Source of the DNA: Chitinasiproducens palmae
Lineage (GTDB): Bacteria; Pseudomonadota; Gammaproteobacteria; Burkholderiales; Burkholderiaceae
Direction of reading: 5' to 3'
DNA length: 64,000 nt
Assembly (NCBI RefSeq): GCF_900095735.1
Contig: NZ_FNLO01000001.1
Coordinates: 194,837 to 258,836, forward strand
Below, piece after piece: positions 24,815 through 33,782 of this stretch (its first letter is position 1; each line of letters opens with the position of its first letter). The translations under genes were made by a program, and so were the position numbers. A model generated the notes under the pieces. It was not told where the DNA came from. It was given only the letters and a program-made list of their open reading frames with translations, and ran no database searches.

Positions 24815-26149
24815 TCAGTGCCGCGCCGGTGCCGCCAACGCCGCAGCGTTCTGCGGTTTGGATGAACGGATGCAGGCGGATGCGACGATGCCGGCAACCA
24901 CGCAGGCCGCGATGAAGTACCAGCCGTACGTGTAGTCCTTTCTTCCGGTCGCGTCGACGACCACCAGCGCCGCAAAGATCTTCGCCGAGAAGGCGGCGAC
25001 GAAGTAGCCGGCACCATTCACGAAGCCCATCGCCTTGCCGTAGACCTCTGGCGAGAAGATTTCCGCCGGCAGCGCCAGGAAAGGGCCCCATGCCATATTG
25101 CCGAAGAAGCCCATCCCGCACAGCGCCACGGCAAGCAGCAGCGGGTCCGCGTGTTGCAGACTGCCAAGCAGCACGACGAACGGCGCCAGGCCGACGAAAC
25201 AGATCACGATCATGATCTTGCGATTGCCGCGGAACACCTTGTCGGACAGGTAGGAAGACAGGAAGCTGCCGAGCGCGCCAGCGACGAAGTACAGGCTGCT
25301 CCACCATCCCATCGTTTGCAGCTTGAAACCGAATACGTCCGAGAGATAAAGCGGTATCCATGTCAGCGCGCCGTACAGCGTGATCTGCATGACGATATCC
25401 ACGAACACGACGGCGACGTAGGTCGGATTGCGCAGCAAGCCGAGCAACGGCACGGAACCGCTCGGCGCGATGGCCTGGCGCACATTCGCATAATCGCCCT
25501 TGCGCAGCACGCCGGCTTCGATTTCGTCGCGGTATGCATATTCAAGATCGTCATCGGTCGCGCGCGGATACTGCTCGGGGCGGTCATACACCGCAAACAA
25601 AATCAGCAGCAACGGCAGGACGCCCATCGCCCCGGTGACATAGAACACGATGCGCCAGCTGTCGGCATGCGCGGCGAACTGAGTTGCCAGCACGCTGGCC
25701 CATGCGGGCGTCAGGATCCACGCCCAAGCCAGGACCGTCTGCGCGCGGGCGCGGCCCTCGCGGTTGAACCAACGCATCAGGATCCGCGCCGACGGCACGT
25801 ATTCGGTACCCACCAGCACGCCGAACAGCGCCATCCGCCACAGGTATTCCTCGCGCGTCTGGAGCAAGCCCATGTACATGGTCATCACCGACCAGGCGAT
25901 CACCGAAAAGATCAGCATTCGCTTCGCGCCGAAACGGTCGGTGAGTAAGCCCGACACATATTGCGACGGCCCATAGAACAGCAGCATCAGAAACGCCCCG
26001 GTACCCACGTCCGTCGTGGTGAGTCCGATGTCATGCGCGATCGACGGGGTAAGCACGCTGCTCTTGACCCGGTCGAGATACTGAATGCTGTATGCGACGA
26101 ACAACACGATCGCGATCAGCCAGCGGTAGGGGATGCGTCTCGGCTCCAT
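24815..26149 (-). CDS. MFS transporter (sugar-acid/anion:cation symporter type)
   Basis: 444 residues with about 12 helices. The N-terminal helix has SIQYLDRVKSSVLTPSIAHDIGL, the loop 2-3 motif is DRFGAKR, and a GTEYVPSARIL block follows. This resembles the anion:cation symporter family that carries galactonate, glucarate or phthalate-type acids. It is transcribed divergently from the FAD oxidoreductase-IlvD-GntR operon, with the regulatory sites at 26185-26239 between them, so it probably imports that pathway's substrate. Confidence 0.88.
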   Translation of the reverse strand: MEPRRIPYRWLIAIVLFVAYSIQYLDRVKSSVLTPSIAHDIGLTTTDVGTGAFLMLLFYGPSQYVSGLLTDRFGAKRMLIFSVIAWSVMTMYMGLLQTREEYLWRMALFGVLVGTEYVPSARILMRWFNREGRARAQTVLAWAWILTPAWASVLATQFAAHADSWRIVFYVTGAMGVLPLLLILFAVYDRPEQYPRATDDDLEYAYRDEIEAGVLRKGDYANVRQAIAPSGSVPLLGLLRNPTYVAVVFVDIVMQITLYGALTWIPLYLSDVFGFKLQTMGWWSSLYFVAGALGSFLSSYLSDKVFRGNRKIMIVICFVGLAPFVVLLGSLQHADPLLLAVALCGMGFFGNMAWGPFLALPAEIFSPEVYGKAMGFVNGAGYFVAAFSAKIFAALVVVDATGRKDYTYGWYFIAACVVAGIVASACIRSSKPQNAAALAAPARH

Positions 26150-26184
26150 GCCAGGTCTCCTCCATGTCCTTGTTATCTAGAAGT

Positions 26185-26208
26185 ATCTTGCTAGTATGTC
26201 AGTAAGAT
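26185..26208. promoter_or_regulatory. Candidate GntR operator (24-bp imperfect palindrome)
   Basis: Arms ATCTTGCTAG and TCAGTAAGAT around TATG match at 7 of 10 positions. It lies one base before a TTGACA -35 box, in the gap between the divergent carrier and the catabolic operon whose last gene is a GntR repressor. Autoregulation by that protein is inferred. Confidence 0.45.
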
Positions 26209-26209
26209 G

Positions 26210-26239
26210 TTGACAGAATACGAACCGTATCGATAGAGT
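26210..26239 (+). promoter_or_regulatory. Sigma-70-type promoter of the FAD oxidoreductase-dehydratase-gntR operon
   Basis: A perfect TTGACA (26210-26215) is followed after 18 bp by TAGAGT (26234-26239, four of six matches to TATAAT). The predicted transcript would start near 26246, leaving about 20 nt before GTG 26268 with AAGGAGG in between. Confidence 0.5.
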
Positions 26240-26267
26240 GTCAACAACAATTTCCAAGGAGGCCGGC

Positions 26268-27611
26268 GTGGCAAACAAACACGGAGACGCGCTTGATCGG
26301 CGCCCGGGCACGACCATCGAAGCGGACGTGCTGGTGGCTGGCGGCGGCGCCGCCGGACTCGCCGCGGCGGTGACGGCAGCGCGCCAAGGCTGCCGGGTGG
26401 TGCTTGCAGAACGCTATGGATTCTGTGGCGGCGGCGCCGTGGCTGGCCTGTCCGGCACCGTTTGCGGGCTGTATGCCGCGTCCGATCGCGACAGCGGCCC
26501 GGTTCAGCTGGTGCACGGCTTTGTCGACGAATTCATCGCGTCGATGCAGCGGCGCGGCGGGCTGAGTGCACCACTGCGTTACGGCAAGACCTGGACGCTC
26601 GTGCACGACCCGCTGATCTGGCGCGAGGTCGCCGACGCGCTGTTGCGCGAAGCCGGGGTGCAGGTGATCTACCACGCCACGGTCGCCGAGGTGCTGGCCG
26701 ACGGCGACATGGTGCGCGGCGCGCAACTTGTCACCACGCAGGGCAAGGTGCGCGTGTTCGCGCCGGTGACCGTCGACGCCAGCGGTGACGCGAACCTGGT
26801 CGCGATGGCGGGACGCGACACGACGATGGGCGACCACGGCCGGGTGCAGAACCCGACCATGATCTTCCGGCTCGGCGGTGTCGACGTGCCGCGCTTCCTG
26901 GCGCACTACGGCGACGACACGATCATGCCCGCCGAGGTATCGGCCGCCATCGTGGCGGCGGGCGAGGCGGGCTACCGGCTGCCGCGCGCGAAGATCTGGC
27001 TGTTTCCGACGACGCGGCCCGGCGAGCTGCTGTGCAACTGCACGCGCGTCACGGGCGCCGATGGGCGGGAGCTGAATCCGGTCTACTACCGCGACTTCAC
27101 CGAGGCGGAGTTCGAAGGCCGGACGCAGATGCGCGAATACGCGCGTTTCTTTCGAGACACGCTGATCGGCTGCGAGCAGAGCTGGGTCAACGACAGCGGC
27201 GTGCAGGTGGGCGTCCGGCAAACCCGCCAGGTGGTCGGCACCAGCACGCTGCGCAATGCGGACATCCTCGCCGCGAGCAAGTTTCGAGATGGTATCGCCC
27301 GCTCGCCCTGGCCGATCGAACTGCACAGCGGCAGCCGGCCGCGGGTCGAATGGCTGCTGGATGACTTCTACGAAGTGCCGCTTGGCTGCTTTGTCCCGGC
27401 AACGGGGGACGGTTTGCTCGTCGCCGGACGTTGCCTTTCCGCGGAGCATGAAGCCGTCGCTTCGGCCCGGGTCACGGCCCAATGTTTTTCATACGGCCAC
27501 GCGGTCGGTCACGCGGCGGCGCTGGCCGTCCGTGGCGCAGCGCGCGTTCGCGACATACCCGGCGAAGACATACGCGCGCTGTTGAACCGCGACGGCGCGC
27601 AACTCCACTAG
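26268..27611 (+). CDS. FAD-dependent oxidoreductase of a catabolic operon
   Basis: 447 residues from GTG 26268, which has AAGGAGG 6-7 bp upstream; an in-frame GTG at 26238 overlaps the promoter and is unlikely. The N-terminal dinucleotide motif is VAGGGAAGLAAAVTAARQG with an acid at the strand-2 end (LAERYG), then CGGGAVAGLSG. VDASGDANLVAMAGRDT and the C-terminal LLVAGRCLSAEHEAVASARV close the FAD site, typical of the FAD_oxidored group. It presumably oxidises a hydroxy acid or related compound. The next gene, an IlvD/Edd dehydratase, starts a few bases after its stop. Confidence 0.85.
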   Translation: MANKHGDALDRRPGTTIEADVLVAGGGAAGLAAAVTAARQGCRVVLAERYGFCGGGAVAGLSGTVCGLYAASDRDSGPVQLVHGFVDEFIASMQRRGGLSAPLRYGKTWTLVHDPLIWREVADALLREAGVQVIYHATVAEVLADGDMVRGAQLVTTQGKVRVFAPVTVDASGDANLVAMAGRDTTMGDHGRVQNPTMIFRLGGVDVPRFLAHYGDDTIMPAEVSAAIVAAGEAGYRLPRAKIWLFPTTRPGELLCNCTRVTGADGRELNPVYYRDFTEAEFEGRTQMREYARFFRDTLIGCEQSWVNDSGVQVGVRQTRQVVGTSTLRNADILAASKFRDGIARSPWPIELHSGSRPRVEWLLDDFYEVPLGCFVPATGDGLLVAGRCLSAEHEAVASARVTAQCFSYGHAVGHAAALAVRGAARVRDIPGEDIRALLNRDGAQLH

Positions 27612-27618
27612 GACCTAG

Positions 27619-29325
27619 ATGATGAACAAGACCAAGCTCCGCAGCGAATTCACCCCCGGAACCACGCGCTGGGCGGTACGCCGCGCGCAGTGGCTCGCCA
27701 TGGGATTGTCAGAGAGCGACTTTCACAAGCCGAAGATCGCGGTGGTCAACTCGTCGAGCAAGCTGTCGGTCTGCTACCAGCATCTGGACGCGGTCTCCGT
27801 CGTGGTCCAGGACGCGATTCGCGCGGCCGGTGCCGTGCCGTTCGAAATCCGCACGGTCGCCCCGTCTGACTTCGTCACCAGCGCGGGCAAGCAGGGCCGG
27901 TATCTGATGCCAACGCGCGACCTGCTGGTCAACGACATCGAAGTGCAGGTCGAAGGCGCTGAACTCGACGGCATGGTGCTGCTGGCGTCGTGCGACAAGA
28001 CCACGCCGGCACAACTGATGGCCGCCGGCCGCCTCGACGTGCCCAGCATCGTCGTGACCTGCGGTTTCCAGCTCGGCAGCGAGTGCGGCGGCGCCCACGT
28101 GGACATCGAGGAAGTCTATAAATCGGTTGGCGCGTACAAGGCCAAGAAGATCACATTGGCCACCTTGACGGACATGACGTGCCACGCGATCAAGGGCCCC
28201 GGCGTCTGCGCGGGACTGGCCACGGCCAACTCCATGCACTGCATGGCGGAGGCGCTGGGCATGGCGCTGACCGGCAACGCGCCGATTCGCGCTGGCAGCG
28301 ACGAACTGATGGCCTATGCGGCGCGTGCCGGCGCGGCCATCGTCGGGCTGGTCGAACGCGACATCCGACCGCGCCAGATCATGACCGCGGCGGCGTTCCG
28401 CAATGCCGTGCGCACCGCCGTCGCCATTGGTGCGTCGGTCAACGTGATGCGGCATCTGCTGGCGGCGGCGATCGAGGCGGAGTGCGACATCGACGTGATC
28501 GCCGCGTTCGAAGAAGCGGCGCAACACGTCGGACAGATCACCCGGGTCCGGCCGAACGGCCCGGACCGCATCGAAGACTTTGCCGCCGCAGGTGGGTGCG
28601 CAGGCGCGATGAAGCAACTCGCGCCGGTGCTCGACACCTCGGTGTTGACAGTCACGGGCGATACGCTCGCCGAGAATCTGGCCCGGCAGCCCGCGCCGGA
28701 CGAGGCGGTGATCGCGCCGCTGGCCGAGCCGTTCCGCGCCGAGCCCGGGCTGATCATCGTGCGCGGCAATCTGGCGCCGGACGGGGCGGTGGTCAAGCTC
28801 TCCGCGGTGCCGGCACACGTTCGACGCTTCGTCGGCCCCGCGGCAGTGTTCGAAGACGAGAACGATGCGATCGCCGCCATCGAGCAGAGTAGAATTGCCC
28901 GCGGGTCGGTGGTGGTACTGCGCATGCTGGGACCGAAGGGCGGCCCGGGCACCGTGTTCGCGGCCAGTTTCATGGCCGCGCTGGTGGGCGCGGGGCTGGG
29001 CGACGCAGTGGCGGTGGTCACCGATGGCGAGCTGTCCGGCCTCAACAGCGGCATCACCATCGGCCAGGTAATGCCCGAGGCGGCCGAGGGTGGTCCGCTG
29101 GCCGCCGTGCAGGATGGCGACACCGTGGTGATCGACCTGAACCGCTTCACGATCGACCTCGAGCTGTCGGCGCAGGTGCTGAAGGACCGCATCGCCGCGC
29201 TGCCGCCGCTGCCGCCGACGACGGAAAAGGGCTGGCTCGCCATGTATCGACAACTGGTGCAACCGCTTTCTCGCGGTGCCGTGCTCGGGGAGCGTGGCGC
29301 GCGCCGCTCACCTGAGACTGAATGA
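27619..29325 (+). CDS. IlvD/Edd-family dehydratase (sugar-acid dehydratase)
   Basis: 568 residues; two adjacent ATGs (27619, 27622) are possible starts, and 27622 has the better spacing to AGGA. Iron-sulfur ligand candidates are Cys in ASCDKTTPAQLMAAGRL, in DMTCHAIKGPGVCAGLATANSM and in the NSSSKLSVCYQH region. The C-terminal domain has GPKGGPGT and TDGELSGLNSGITIGQVMPEAAEGGPLA. The family removes water from dihydroxy acids or sugar acids. A sugar-acid substrate is more likely than branched-chain synthesis because of the GntR and carrier genes beside it. The stop overlaps the gntR start as ATGA. Confidence 0.88.
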   Translation: MMNKTKLRSEFTPGTTRWAVRRAQWLAMGLSESDFHKPKIAVVNSSSKLSVCYQHLDAVSVVVQDAIRAAGAVPFEIRTVAPSDFVTSAGKQGRYLMPTRDLLVNDIEVQVEGAELDGMVLLASCDKTTPAQLMAAGRLDVPSIVVTCGFQLGSECGGAHVDIEEVYKSVGAYKAKKITLATLTDMTCHAIKGPGVCAGLATANSMHCMAEALGMALTGNAPIRAGSDELMAYAARAGAAIVGLVERDIRPRQIMTAAAFRNAVRTAVAIGASVNVMRHLLAAAIEAECDIDVIAAFEEAAQHVGQITRVRPNGPDRIEDFAAAGGCAGAMKQLAPVLDTSVLTVTGDTLAENLARQPAPDEAVIAPLAEPFRAEPGLIIVRGNLAPDGAVVKLSAVPAHVRRFVGPAAVFEDENDAIAAIEQSRIARGSVVVLRMLGPKGGPGTVFAASFMAALVGAGLGDAVAVVTDGELSGLNSGITIGQVMPEAAEGGPLAAVQDGDTVVIDLNRFTIDLELSAQVLKDRIAALPPLPPTTEKGWLAMYRQLVQPLSRGAVLGERGARRSPETE

Positions 29326-30008
29326 TGAATGGACCCGTTCCTCTTCCTGCCCCCGCCCATGCCGACCTGGACGAGCAGAGCCTTGCCGATCAGGCGTACG
29401 CGCAGATCGAGGAACGGATCGCGACCCTGAGCCTGAAGCCCGCCCAGATCGTCTCGGAAAACGGGCTGTCCAAGCTTCTCGGGCTGGGCCGCACGCCTGT
29501 CCGGGAAGCCCTGCAGCAGCTCGCACGCGAGGGGCTGGTGGTCATCATGCCGAAGCTGGGCATCATGGTTTCGGAAATCGACGTGCGCAAGCAGCTGCGT
29601 CTGCTCGAAGTGCGCCGGGAAGTCGAGCGACTGCTGGTCGGCGCGGCGGCCAGGCACGCGGATCCGACACAGCGGACGGCATTCGCCGCGCTGGCCGACG
29701 CCATGCTCGCGGCTGGGCAGGCGAACGACGGCGAAGCCTTCCTCGCGTTGGACCGTCGCTTCAATCGTCTGCTGCTCGACAGTGCCGGCAACGAATATGC
29801 GAGCGCAACGATGAAATTGATGCAGGGGCTGTCGCGTCGGTTCTGGTTTGCGCATTACAAGCGATTTGCCAACCTGGCCGAGACGGCGCGCCTGCATGCA
29901 ACCATTGCTGCTGCGATCGCCGATGGCGCGCGCGACGCCGCCCGCGCTGGCCTCGACGCATTGATCGACAATGTCGAGGCGTTCACCCGTGCGACGCTCG
30001 ACTCCTGA
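29322..30008 (+). CDS. GntR-family transcriptional regulator (FadR/FCD type)
   Basis: 228 residues. The winged helix is at about 22-85 (SLADQAYAQIEERIATLSLKP, LSKLLGLGRTPVREALQQLAREGLV). The C-terminal FCD helical domain (about 95-225) has EVRREVERLLVGAAA and DRRFNRLLLDSAGN and carries metal-site-like Asp/His residues. It is the last gene of the catabolic operon and is likely an effector-released repressor of the operon and the divergent carrier through the palindrome at 26185. Confidence 0.9.
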   Translation: MMNGPVPLPAPAHADLDEQSLADQAYAQIEERIATLSLKPAQIVSENGLSKLLGLGRTPVREALQQLAREGLVVIMPKLGIMVSEIDVRKQLRLLEVRREVERLLVGAAARHADPTQRTAFAALADAMLAAGQANDGEAFLALDRRFNRLLLDSAGNEYASATMKLMQGLSRRFWFAHYKRFANLAETARLHATIAAAIADGARDAARAGLDALIDNVEAFTRATLDS

Positions 30009-30067
30009 GCACGCGGCGGCACCGCGGTGACGGTCCAGCCGGATAGGGCGCCGTGGCGGCGCCGCGG

Positions 30068-31462
30068 TCAGCGCTGGCCGGCCAGCTTCGACCGGCTGCG
30101 TGCGTAACCGAAATACACGCCAAGCCCGATCGTCAGCCAGGTGAGGAAGGCGAGCCACGTTACCGGCTTCAGGTTGAGCATCAGGAAGCCGCATGCTGCC
30201 ACCGCCAGAATCGGCACGAGCGGCACGCCCGGGCAGCGGAAGGCGCGCGGCAGTGCCGGATGTGTGCGGCGCAGGACCAGCACGGCGATGGAGACCATCG
30301 AGAACGCCGCGAGGGTGCCCATGTTGATCACTTCGGCCAGTACGTTGAGCGGCACCAGTGCACCGATCAGGCCGAAGACCAGTCCAACCGACCAGGTGGC
30401 GAGAAACGGCGTCGCGAAGCGGGGATGGAGTCTGGACAGGCGGGCGGGCAGCAGGCCGTCGCGCGACATGGCATAGATGACGCGGGTCTGGCCGTAGCTC
30501 ATCACCAGGATGACAGTCACCATCCCGAGCACCGCGCCCAGATCGATGAACCCCGCCACCCAGTTCTGTCTGGCCGCTTGCAGCGCGTACGACACCGGAT
30601 GCGAGGTATTGGCGAATTCAGTGTACGGCACGATGCCAGTCACGACGCCGGCGACTGCCACGTACAGCGTTGCGCAGATCAGCAGCGACGCCGCGATGCC
30701 CACTGGAATGTCGCGCTTCGGATGTTTCACTTCCTCGGCCGCGCCCGACACCGCGTCGAAGCCGATGAAGGCGAAAAACATGATCGCCGCCGCCCCGAAC
30801 ACGCCGGACCAGCCGTGCGGCATGAAAGGTTGCCAGTTGCGAGGGGTGACATGGAATGCGCCGACGCCGACGACCAGCAGCACGACGCCGACCTTGATGG
30901 CGACCATCAAATTGTTGACACGGCTGGACTCCTGCACCCCGATCGACAGCAGCGTGGTGATGAACATCATCACCAGGAACGCGAGCAGATTGAAGCAGGT
31001 GGTCTGGCCCGGCACCGCGCCCGGCGCCGCGGTTAGTGCAATCGGCAGTGCAATGTCGAAACCGGCCAGCAGCGATTGCAGATAGCCTGACCAGCCGACC
31101 GAAACCGCCGATGCCGCAAGTCCATATTCGAGCATCAGATCCCAGCCGATGATCCATGCCGGCAGCTCGCCCAGCGTCGCATACGAATAGGTGTACACCG
31201 AACCGGCCACCGGAATCGACGATGCGAATTCGGCATACGCCAGACCGGCGAGGCAGCAAGCGATCGCCGCCACCACGAAGGCAATGGTCAGCGCCGGCCC
31301 GGCCTGCGTCGCACCGGTGCCGGTCAGCACGAAGATCCCCGTGCCGATGATTGCGCCAATGCCCAGGAAAGTCAGATCCACCACCCCAAGCGTCTTCCTC
31401 AGCCTGACACCCCCCGCGCCGTCGAGCATGCACTCAACGGTCTTTCTTCTGAACAGTGACAT
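30068..31462 (-). CDS. APC-superfamily amino acid permease (cationic amino acid transporter type)
   Basis: 464 residues with about 12 helices. The first helix contains FLGIGAIIGTGIFVLTGTGA, the conserved unwound substrate-binding segment, followed by AGPALTIAFVVAAIACCLAGLAYAEFAS. GFDAVSGAAEEVKHPKRDIP is the helix 6-7 signature. It resembles YfnA/CAT-type transporters. The stop lies 60 bp from the convergent gntR gene. Upstream is an 847-bp gap. Confidence 0.88.
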   Translation of the reverse strand: MSLFRRKTVECMLDGAGGVRLRKTLGVVDLTFLGIGAIIGTGIFVLTGTGATQAGPALTIAFVVAAIACCLAGLAYAEFASSIPVAGSVYTYSYATLGELPAWIIGWDLMLEYGLAASAVSVGWSGYLQSLLAGFDIALPIALTAAPGAVPGQTTCFNLLAFLVMMFITTLLSIGVQESSRVNNLMVAIKVGVVLLVVGVGAFHVTPRNWQPFMPHGWSGVFGAAAIMFFAFIGFDAVSGAAEEVKHPKRDIPVGIAASLLICATLYVAVAGVVTGIVPYTEFANTSHPVSYALQAARQNWVAGFIDLGAVLGMVTVILVMSYGQTRVIYAMSRDGLLPARLSRLHPRFATPFLATWSVGLVFGLIGALVPLNVLAEVINMGTLAAFSMVSIAVLVLRRTHPALPRAFRCPGVPLVPILAVAACGFLMLNLKPVTWLAFLTWLTIGLGVYFGYARSRSKLAGQR

Positions 31463-32309
31463 CGCAAACGGTCTCCTTTACATGCTGGAACCCGTATCTT
31501 GGCGATGACAAAATTCGGACCACTATGAAAATATGTGACGACCTTTCAGCAGTCACCGCGTTGCGGCCGGATCTCGCGTCATCCGTTTGGCGAGCAACGT
31601 TCCGGGCTTGGTGTCGCCCGTCTCCGTTCGCCAGTCGCGCGCCGGTTTCGACCCGGCCTGGCCGTCCGCGCCTTGCGACGCTCGTCGCTCCTGGCTCGTC
31701 GCTGTTCGCTACGTCGGGACGCCAGATGACCGCTGCTCCGGTTGCCTGATCGCGAACGCTTTCGATTGCGCCAAGGACGGGGCGCTGGCTGGCTGGCCAC
31801 GCAAGGCTGGGCTGCACCGGCGGCCGGGTCGCGGCATTGCGCTGAGCTCCGGTCGTGTCAGGCAGACGATTCGCCATATGCGGCGTGTGAGCGGTTGGCA
31901 TCGCACTGCGGAAGGCGTCATGGGCCACCTTGCCGAGCGCTCCGAGCGCACGGCCTGCCGCTCGGAAGCACGGATAGCGAGATACCCTAAGCATGCAAAA
32001 TAACGCTTGAAATTAACGGCGCTTCTCACTAATTTCGCACTATATTGCAGTCAGGCACTTGAAAGACAACGCTGACAAAGCGGACGTTGGTCGCGACACG
32101 TGTCCGCGGCGCGGACGTGTGCGTGCCCACGGACATGCGCGTCGCGGCAAATCCGAGTCACCGCGGGGTCGACCGACAACGCGCGCCAGTGTCGTGTCGC
32201 TGGTCGGCCCGATGGGCCGCGCGCACGGTCGGCCGCCCGACGCGGACCACGCTCGCTTTTTTCGACTCCCGCGCTTCGACGGGAGCCTATCGACGATGGA
32301 GACAACGTC
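31463..32309. other. 847-bp divergent gap without a convincing gene
   Basis: Lies between the leftward permease and the rightward carrier. Overlapping open frames on both strands (for example 31434-31994 minus and 31587-32003 plus) have no ribosome sites and read as compositionally biased shadows. An AT-richer segment at about 31985-32060 has a promoter-like pair (32007-32035). A weak 8-bp stem follows a T-run near 32259. Decayed coding sequence cannot be excluded. Confidence 0.5.
32007..32035 (+). promoter_or_regulatory. Candidate promoter for the aromatic-acid-type MFS gene
   Basis: TTGAAA (32007-32012), 17-bp spacer, TAATTT (32030-32035). It lies in the only AT-rich part of the gap. The resulting leader to ATG 32310 would be about 265 nt. 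Confidence 0.4.
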
Positions 32310-33710
32310 ATGCGTCAGGTCGATGTACTCACGGTGGGCGATGACGCCCGCTTCAACCGCTTCCATGCGCGCATCCTGTTCTGGTGCGCGCTGATCATTG
32401 TCTTCGACGGCTACGACCTCGCGGTAGCGGGTATTGCATTGCCATCGATCATGAAGTCGATGGGCGTGGATGCGACGGCCGCCGGGGTCATGGTCAGTTC
32501 GGCGTTGTTCGGCATGATGTTCGGCGCGATCGTGATGGGCATGGCGGCCGATCGTCTCGGACGTCCACGCACGATCGCGCTGTGTGTGGCGCTGTTCAGC
32601 ATCTTTACCGCAGCGGCCGGGTTGAGCCCCGATCCTGTCACCTTTGCGGCGACACGCTTCCTCGCCGGGCTCGGCATTGGCGGCGTGATGCCGATCGTGG
32701 TCGCGCAGATGACCGAATACGCGCCCAAGCGGTTGCGCAGCACGCTGGTCACGCTGATGTTCAGTGGCTATTCGGTCGGCGGTGTGGTGGCTGCACTGCT
32801 CGGCAAGGCGCTGATCGAACAATATGGTTGGCAGTCCGTCTTTCTTGCGGCGGGGCTACCCGTGCTGTTCGTGCCGCTGATGCTGCGCGGCCTGCCCGAG
32901 TCGAAGGCCTTCCTGCTGCGACAGGGCCGGCTCGACACGCTGCGCGGTGTCGTCCGATCGCTCGAGCCGTCGTATCGCGTTTCCGGTGACATGGTGTTCG
33001 CGTCGTCGAACACGACGACCGCTGCCGGTGCACCGATTCGCCGGCTGTTCGATGACGGCCGCGGCCGCAGCACGGTGATGCTGTGGGTCGCCTTCTTCAT
33101 GTGCCTGTTCATGGTGTACGCGCTCAGCTCGTGGCTGGCAAAGCTGATGGCTGGTGCCGGCTTCACGCTCGGCTCCGCACTCAATTTCGTTCTCGCACTC
33201 AACATCGGTGCGATGGCGGGCGCCATCGGCGGCGGGTGGCTCGCCGACCGCTTCCAGATTCGACGCGTGCTGATCGGCATGTATCTGCTTGCCGCCGTGT
33301 CGATCAGCCTGCTCGGTTTCAAGATGCCGACGCCGCTGCTTTTCTTCTTCGTGGCGCTCGCCGGGGCGTCGACCATCGGCACCCAGATCGTCACCTATGC
33401 GTATGCCGGTCAGTTCTATCCGGCGGAAATGCGCGGGACGGGCATTGGCTGGGCATCCGGCGTCGGTCGCAGCGGTGCGATCCTCGCGCCGATCGTGATC
33501 GGCGTACTGGTCGCGATGTCGCTTCCCTTGCACCAGAACTTCCTCGCGATGGCGGTGCCAGCGGTGATCGCGGCGGCGGCGGTGTCTCTGATCGACCATC
33601 GCCGAGCGGCCTCGATGACTGCCGCCGCCTCGCCCGTTGCGAGCGCCGTCCCGGGGGTTCTGGAAGTGGCGCTGGCGCACGATGCAGCGGACCGCCGCGG
33701 CGTGCTCTGA
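32310..33710 (+). CDS. MFS transporter, aromatic acid:H+ symporter type
   Basis: 466 residues with 12 helices. The first helix carries FDGYDLAVAGIALPSIM, the diagnostic D-G-Y-D motif of the AAHS family (benzoate, 4-hydroxybenzoate, muconate carriers). The loop 2-3 motif is ADRLGRPR and the loop 8-9 repeat is LADRFQIRR. The frame is open upstream to 32100 but the family N-terminus starts at 32310. No aromatic degradation gene lies beside it, so the substrate is open. Confidence 0.88.
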   Translation: MRQVDVLTVGDDARFNRFHARILFWCALIIVFDGYDLAVAGIALPSIMKSMGVDATAAGVMVSSALFGMMFGAIVMGMAADRLGRPRTIALCVALFSIFTAAAGLSPDPVTFAATRFLAGLGIGGVMPIVVAQMTEYAPKRLRSTLVTLMFSGYSVGGVVAALLGKALIEQYGWQSVFLAAGLPVLFVPLMLRGLPESKAFLLRQGRLDTLRGVVRSLEPSYRVSGDMVFASSNTTTAAGAPIRRLFDDGRGRSTVMLWVAFFMCLFMVYALSSWLAKLMAGAGFTLGSALNFVLALNIGAMAGAIGGGWLADRFQIRRVLIGMYLLAAVSISLLGFKMPTPLLFFFVALAGASTIGTQIVTYAYAGQFYPAEMRGTGIGWASGVGRSGAILAPIVIGVLVAMSLPLHQNFLAMAVPAVIAAAAVSLIDHRRAASMTAAASPVASAVPGVLEVALAHDAADRRGVL

Positions 33711-33726
33711 CGCGCTGCAGCCGAGG

Positions 33727-33741
33727 CCACGCTTCGCGTGG
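33727..33741. terminator. Small hairpin between convergent genes
   Basis: A perfect 6-bp stem CCACGC/GCGTGG with a 3-nt loop lies between the MFS gene (ends 33710) and the giant minus-strand gene (ends 33783). There is no T-tract, so this is a weak candidate. Confidence 0.3.
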
Positions 33742-33782
33742 GGCGCCGCGCGGTCCAGGTGCAACGCGGCTTCCAACGGCGG

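Noticed and set aside
26238-26267. GTG 26238 as start of the FAD oxidoreductase
   Set aside because: It overlaps the predicted -10 box, whereas GTG 26268 has AAGGAGG at proper spacing.
31434-31994. 186-codon minus-strand frame in the 847-bp gap
   Set aside because: It has no ribosome site or recognised motif, overlaps the start of the permease gene, and competing frames of similar size exist on the other strand.
32255-32292. Intrinsic terminator near a T-run
   Set aside because: The T-run precedes the hairpin on the plus strand, the wrong order for rightward termination, and no gene ends nearby on the minus strand.
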